From Bacteroidales bacterium UBA755 (GTDB lineage Bacteria; Bacteroidota; Bacteroidia; Bacteroidales; UBA932): DNA of 64,000 nucleotides. The stretch is taken from assembly GCA_002297815.1 (NCBI GenBank), contig DBKH01000101.1, forward strand, positions 10,002 through 74,001. The letters are read 5' to 3'. Within the stretch, counting starts at the first letter, position 1. Every line of letters begins with the position of its first letter. Positions 60,394 to 64,000 of this stretch are shown here, piece by piece. The notes beneath the pieces were generated by a model. That model saw nothing but the letters and a program-made list of their open reading frames with translations, was not told the DNA's origin and made no database searches. Both the position numbers and the translations under genes were made by a program.

Positions 60394-61944
60394 ATGAAAA
60401 ACATACTTAAAATATCCATCGCGGCCCTGTTAGGTATCATGCTTATAGCTTCCTGCTCAAAGGACTACATGAACACCACCCCGACGAGTTCTACCGCGAC
60501 ACCTACTATCTTTGAGAGCACTGAAAATGCGGCCCTTGCGGTTAACGGCATCTGCAAACTCATGTCAAGGCAGTATCTCAGCTCGCAAGGTTTCAACGGG
60601 GAGGGAACAATCAAGTTATATACCGGTGAATATTCTGGAGATAACCTCATCGTAAACCTGCCAGGTTGGGCTTCCGTCATCAATGCAACAATGCATGACA
60701 ACAAGACCAGCATCTACAATTACTTCAATTGGTACTACTACTACATGTTGATCGGCAACGCCAATGCCATCATACTCAACATTGACAACGCTAAAGGAGA
60801 CGAGACTGAAAAACAGTTCATCAAAGCACAGGCCTTGTCATTCAGGGCTTACAGCTACATGATGCTGCTTCAGGTTTACTGCGTTCGTTGGGGAGATTCC
60901 AGCAATGGAGCCGCTGATGGTGTAGTGCTTCGTCTTGACACATCAACAGACGAGATGCCACTCAGCACCATGGCCGACTGCTACAAGCAGATTTATGATG
61001 ACCTTGATGAGGCAATAACCCTTTTTACCACATCGGAATTGAAACCAGAGTCTGATGACAATTACTCTCCGAACATTGACATGGCCTATGCCACATACGC
61101 ACGCGCTGCCCTCAACAGACAGGACTACGCAAAGGCGTTGGAAATGGCGGCCAAGGCCCGCGCTGACCATCCTTTGATGTCCAACAGTGAATACAAGAGC
61201 GGTTTCAGCGCTCCAAACAATGAATGGATCTGGAGTTGCTACGGCTCGGCCGATGAGACTCTGTTCTACTACTCTTATTTCGCCTACATGAGTTACAATT
61301 CTTCGGCATCAGCTGTAAGAACCTATCCTAAGTGCATCAGCAAGGACATTTACGATAAGATTCCTGAGACAGATATCCGTCGCGGAATGTTCCTTGATCC
61401 TAAGGATTATTCCTACACAAAGTCAACAGGCCTGGCCGATCCTAAGAAAGGCGGTAAGGAACTGGATGCTTATGCAAGATCCTTGTATCCTGATATTCAG
61501 GCAAGTGCTAAGGTCTATGCCTACATGAACTTCAAGTTTGCCAATTCATCTCAGCCGGGTGTCGGCCACCTGAACAACTTCCGTTCCGCTGAAATGTACC
61601 TAATCGAGGCCGAGGCGAACTACTTCCTCAAGGACGAGAAGGCCGCGCAGGCTTCCCTGAACGCCCTCACAAGGGACAGCGGACGCGACAAGGAATATAA
61701 CTGCACGGCCACCGGCACAGCCCTTCTTGACGAGATCAAGCTTTACCGCAAGATAGAACTCTTCGGTGAAGGCTTCAACTGGTTCGACCTCAAGCGCTGG
61801 GGTGATTCTTTGAACAGGACTTCCACAGAAAAAGGAGGCAACTACATCACAGCTCTCGCTGTTTCTTACGGTCCACAGGAAAGAAACAACTGGACATGGG
61901 TGATTCCATCAAGAGAGACTGACTACAACAAGCTCATAAAATAA
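60394..61944 (+). CDS. SusD/RagB-type surface lipoprotein
   Basis: 516 aa. Lipobox I-A-S-C (Cys ~21) after the signal peptide, then the SusD helical fold: an N-terminal TPR-like part (A-Y-A-T-Y-A-R-A-A-L-N-R-Q-D-Y-A-K-A-L-E-M) and the C-terminal block E-A-E-A-N-Y-F and I-E-L-F-G-E-G-F-N-W-F-D-L-K-R, a family hallmark. It caps the SusC barrel on the cell surface and binds the substrate. An intrinsic terminator follows at 61965, so the operon holds only these two genes. Confidence 0.95.
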   Translation: MKNILKISIAALLGIMLIASCSKDYMNTTPTSSTATPTIFESTENAALAVNGICKLMSRQYLSSQGFNGEGTIKLYTGEYSGDNLIVNLPGWASVINATMHDNKTSIYNYFNWYYYYMLIGNANAIILNIDNAKGDETEKQFIKAQALSFRAYSYMMLLQVYCVRWGDSSNGAADGVVLRLDTSTDEMPLSTMADCYKQIYDDLDEAITLFTTSELKPESDDNYSPNIDMAYATYARAALNRQDYAKALEMAAKARADHPLMSNSEYKSGFSAPNNEWIWSCYGSADETLFYYSYFAYMSYNSSASAVRTYPKCISKDIYDKIPETDIRRGMFLDPKDYSYTKSTGLADPKKGGKELDAYARSLYPDIQASAKVYAYMNFKFANSSQPGVGHLNNFRSAEMYLIEAEANYFLKDEKAAQASLNALTRDSGRDKEYNCTATGTALLDEIKLYRKIELFGEGFNWFDLKRWGDSLNRTSTEKGGNYITALAVSYGPQERNNWTWVIPSRETDYNKLIK

Positions 61945-61964
61945 ACCCAACCCATAAGCAAAGA

Positions 61965-61998
61965 AAAACCGGGATTCCTGAAAAAGGTCCCGGTTTTT
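61965..61998 (+). terminator. Terminator of the susCD pair
   Basis: AAACCGGGA - loop - TCCCGGTTT followed by TTGTT. Confidence 0.8.
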
Positions 61999-62023
61999 GT
62001 TAAAGTTGTACTTTAGCAAAAAA

Positions 62024-62257
62024 TCACTTGAGTATCCTGCGTTTGAATAGTCTTACGGCCACAAGAAGCAATTTTTCCACCGGTACGAAAGCCGAAAGCC
62101 CTCGTAGGCCGGAGAACAGCAAGTTGGAAGGCGTAAGCGCTTCCTTGACATCCGACAGAGACTCACGCAAAAGGAACCTTCTACGCTCCAAACGTTCCCG
62201 AACATTTTTCTGAGCCGACTCAAGCTCATCCATTGTCTTGATTTCAGAGTATCGCAT
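62024..62257 (-). CDS. Small protein of unknown function in a YtxH/holin-like operon
   Basis: 77 aa. A charged N-terminal helix (M-R-Y-S-E-I-K-T-M-D-E-L-E-S-A, ~1-40) rich in Glu and Arg is followed by a weakly hydrophobic segment (F-V-P-V-E-K-L-L-L-V-A-V) and a basic tail. No signal peptide. It is the last of three closely spaced genes (3-bp gap). Family not recognised; a membrane-associated role is suggested by context only. Confidence 0.7.
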   Translation of the reverse strand: MRYSEIKTMDELESAQKNVRERLERRRFLLRESLSDVKEALTPSNLLFSGLRGLSAFVPVEKLLLVAVRLFKRRILK

Positions 62258-62260
62258 AGC

Positions 62261-62611
62261 CTATTTGTCTTCGTCAAAAAACAGTTTGATAAACATCGGA
62301 ACAAAAGTATTGCGGAAAAGCCTCTTCCTCAGCATGATAACAATCGTCAAAATCACCGCAAACACCGCCGCTATAATCCCGGCCCCGGCTGCATAACTGC
62401 TTATCATCTCCCCTATCCACATCACCCCTCCGATGGCCACAGCCGTCAGGATGACAGACACGATAAAGAGGACAAGAAGCATGTAGAGCAACTTGCCAAG
62501 CGTAAGGGAAAGCCCTTTGGCAGTTCTTAATTTAAGGTCATCAATCCTGGCCTCGACATAGTCAGCTGTGTTCTTGCCAAGGTCCTCTAAAGGTTTAGTG
62601 AACTCACTCAT
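62261..62611 (-). CDS. Phage holin-like (DUF1469 type) membrane protein
   Basis: 116 aa. An amphipathic N-terminal region (E-D-L-G-K-N-T-A-D-Y-V-E-A-R-I-D-D-L-K-L, ~6-25) is followed by two transmembrane segments (~45-66 and ~72-93) and a basic tail. This matches the Phage_holin_3_6 family, which despite the name are chromosomal cell-envelope proteins often found beside YtxH proteins. ATG 62611 is chosen over the TTG two codons upstream; it begins 2 bp after the YtxH stop. Confidence 0.83.
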   Translation of the reverse strand: MSEFTKPLEDLGKNTADYVEARIDDLKLRTAKGLSLTLGKLLYMLLVLFIVSVILTAVAIGGVMWIGEMISSYAAGAGIIAAVFAVILTIVIMLRKRLFRNTFVPMFIKLFFDEDK

Positions 62612-62613
62612 TG

Positions 62614-62928
62614 TCAAACGTTTTCGGATTGTCTTTCGGCATATTCAATGTCCTTCTGAATGGCACTTTCGAGTTTTTCCAGCCGCTCGAAAATCCTCAT
62701 CCTGACATCCTCTCTCAGATCCTCTGCTTTATCTTTCAACTCAGCCTTCAGTTCTTCGATTTCTGTTTTTGCAGACTCAGCACGATTCTTTATAGAATCA
62801 ACGGCATCTCCGGTGGCCTCTTTCAGTTTCCTACGTGTTTCCTCCCCCTTCTCTGGAGCGAACAAAAGTCCAAGGGTCAGCCCGGCAGCAGCCCCCGCGA
62901 TAAACGCAAATAATGAATCTCCTTTCAT
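62614..62928 (-). CDS. YtxH-domain protein
   Basis: 104 aa. An N-terminal hydrophobic segment with G-A-A-A-G-L-T-L-G-L-L-F-A-P-E-K-G (~11-27) is the YtxH (gas-vesicle-like) motif, followed by a long Glu/Lys/Ala coiled coil. It is the first gene of the trio with the holin-like and 77-aa proteins. Such proteins are membrane-associated and stress-linked in other bacteria; function here is inferred from family only. Confidence 0.88.
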   Translation of the reverse strand: MKGDSLFAFIAGAAAGLTLGLLFAPEKGEETRRKLKEATGDAVDSIKNRAESAKTEIEELKAELKDKAEDLREDVRMRIFERLEKLESAIQKDIEYAERQSENV

Positions 62929-62968
62929 AACATTTGATTTTCACAAATATAATGAAAATCACGTTACA

Positions 62969-64000
62969 TTATTTTCTTACAGGAGAACATTGGACACCGA
63001 GGAGCTTCAATGCGGAGACGAGCTCGGTGGTGACAGCGACCTTGTACTTGGTGGAATGGAACTCGATTTTGTACTTGGTCTGCGGATCATATAGGTACAT
63101 CTTCAGAGGAACGGTTCCCCTGTTTGCCTGAATCAGAGAGACGAGATCCTTGCGGAACTTTTCGGTGAGCATCGGGGTAGTGATGCTGATGGAAAATGCG
63201 TTCAGCATCGCCTCGTTGACATTGCCCAGAAGCATTATCTTCTTCACTCTGAAAGCGTAAGGCGAAGTCTTGCCTTGGGCGCGCTCCTCAGGCTTGATGA
63301 AGTATTTCTCCTCGATGTCACCCTCGATGTAAAGGCTCTCGTGAGGCTTCATGTAATTCATGAACGCTTCATGATCCCGACCGAACAGGACCAACTCGTA
63401 GGCCCCGCTGTAATCCTCCAGTTTGGTTTTTGAATATGGCTTGCCAGTCTTGGTGGTCAAGGTGGAATATTCAGTGACAAGGCCAGCTACGGCAACCTTC
63501 ATCTTCTTCTTGGAGGCCTCGCAATCAGCCACCTGTTTGTTCAGATTGGCAAGTTCACAGTTTGTAAAACTCTCCATCTCAAACGCATACTTGTCCAGAG
63601 GATGAGAGGAGATGTACATCCCGACATATTCCTTTTCCTTCTGGAGCCACTCGAATTCATCGTCCGCGCTGACCATTTCAGGAATTTCTGGCCGAACAGG
63701 CTTCATCTCCTCCACCTCGCCAAAGAGCGAAGCCGCAGAGTTGGCTGCGTCCTGACAATAAAGAGTGGCATACCTAGCGAGCTCATCAATGAACAGGTTG
63801 CCGCTGCGGCAAGGCAGGAAGAACTGCTTGCGCCTAATGCCGAAGGAATCGAAACCTCCTGAATATACAAGGCACTCTATTGCCTTCCTACCCAAGGAAT
63901 TGCCAAGTCTCTCAACAAAATCGAATATGTCCGCGTACATTCCATTAGCGGTTCTGTCCGCAATGATTGCCTCAGCCACATTGGAACCGAAACTTCTGAT
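62969..64000 (-). CDS. dnaE: DNA polymerase III alpha subunit, C-terminal part (5' end outside window)
   Basis: The frame stays open to the window edge, so only the C-terminal ~343 residues are seen; the apparent start near 63979 is internal. Visible parts are the helix-hairpin-helix region (L-G-R-K-A-I-E-C-L-V-Y-S-G-G-F-D), the W-L-Q-K-E-K-E-Y-V-G-M-Y-I-S-S-H-P-L-D block typical of DnaE, and the OB-fold (V-A-V-A-G-L-V-T-E-Y ... K-T-K-L-E-D-Y-S-G). It is the replicative polymerase. The stop is followed by 40 bp before the YtxH gene. Confidence 0.94.
   Translation of the reverse strand: MRSFGSNVAEAIIADRTANGMYADIFDFVERLGNSLGRKAIECLVYSGGFDSFGIRRKQFFLPCRSGNLFIDELARYATLYCQDAANSAASLFGEVEEMKPVRPEIPEMVSADDEFEWLQKEKEYVGMYISSHPLDKYAFEMESFTNCELANLNKQVADCEASKKKMKVAVAGLVTEYSTLTTKTGKPYSKTKLEDYSGAYELVLFGRDHEAFMNYMKPHESLYIEGDIEEKYFIKPEERAQGKTSPYAFRVKKIMLLGNVNEAMLNAFSISITTPMLTEKFRKDLVSLIQANRGTVPLKMYLYDPQTKYKIEFHSTKYKVAVTTELVSALKLLGVQCSPVRK

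Overview
The window is a stretch of a Bacteroidota (order Bacteroidales-like) chromosome. This is supported by SusC/SusD and DUF4249/TonB-receptor pairs, an S46 dipeptidyl peptidase, a C10 (streptopain-type) peptidase, an LptE-TPR-SecG gene order downstream of a sigma-54-type regulator, and above all by repeated matches to the Bacteroidota promoter TTTG-N19-TANNTTTG. Starts are typically preceded by A/T-rich sequence ending 'aatATG' rather than by Shine-Dalgarno motifs. Coding DNA is moderately GC-rich, and no rRNA, phage, CRISPR array or intact insertion sequence is visible.

Layout. 1-2.9 kb: uvrA. 2.9-4.7 kb: a gene-free, repeat-rich scar with two copies of a branched palindromic element (family F1), short direct repeats and the 3' remnant of a lost gene. 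4.7-11.8 kb: a ROK sugar kinase and FHS-type sugar permease, divergent from a PHP-domain protein, a class II aldolase/SrlD-like dehydrogenase fusion and a double class II aldolase, probably one sugar-phosphate degradation locus of unknown substrate. 12-18.1 kb: an efflux cluster (two ABC-2 permeases, HlyD adaptor, TolC, no ATPase) divergent from an AraC regulator. 18.1-20.4 kb: a candidate small RNA, the third F1 copy, tRNA-Gly, pheS and a small secreted protein. 20.5-24.4 kb: C69 and S46 peptidases. 24.4-29.6 kb: an N-domain-less ClpB, secG, a TPR protein, lptE and a sigma-54-type activator. 29.7-37.4 kb: an abundant-looking lipoprotein and a MacAB-TolC-like efflux operon with separate ATPase. 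37.5-44.5 kb: butyrate kinase, MetX, IspF, a sodium:solute symporter, tRNA-Gln, tRNA-Met, an orphan succinate dehydrogenase cytochrome b subunit and TrpB2. 44.9-49.7 kb: C10 peptidase, DUF4249 lipoprotein and TonB receptor. 50-55 kb: a res-mod type III restriction-modification pair bracketed by two inverted copies of a palindrome (family F2). 55-64 kb: aminopeptidase P, a SusCD pair, a YtxH/holin-like/DUF trio and the 3' end of dnaE.

How genes work together. Several loci point to peptide use (C69, S46 DPP7-like, C10, M24B, plus SusCD and TonB receptors without glycoside hydrolases). Two tripartite efflux systems of different architecture are present. Housekeeping genes are scattered singly, as is usual in this phylum.

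The least explained signals are structural DNA/RNA elements: three families of palindromes (F1, F2, F3) with conserved cores and outer arms that vary, in F1 and F2 by compensatory paired changes; strong over-representation of the octamer GAATATTC, which forces otherwise rare codons; REP-like inserts translated in frame in two proteins; and an orphan promoter-terminator unit that may make a small RNA. All calls come from reading the sequence; no database search was run.
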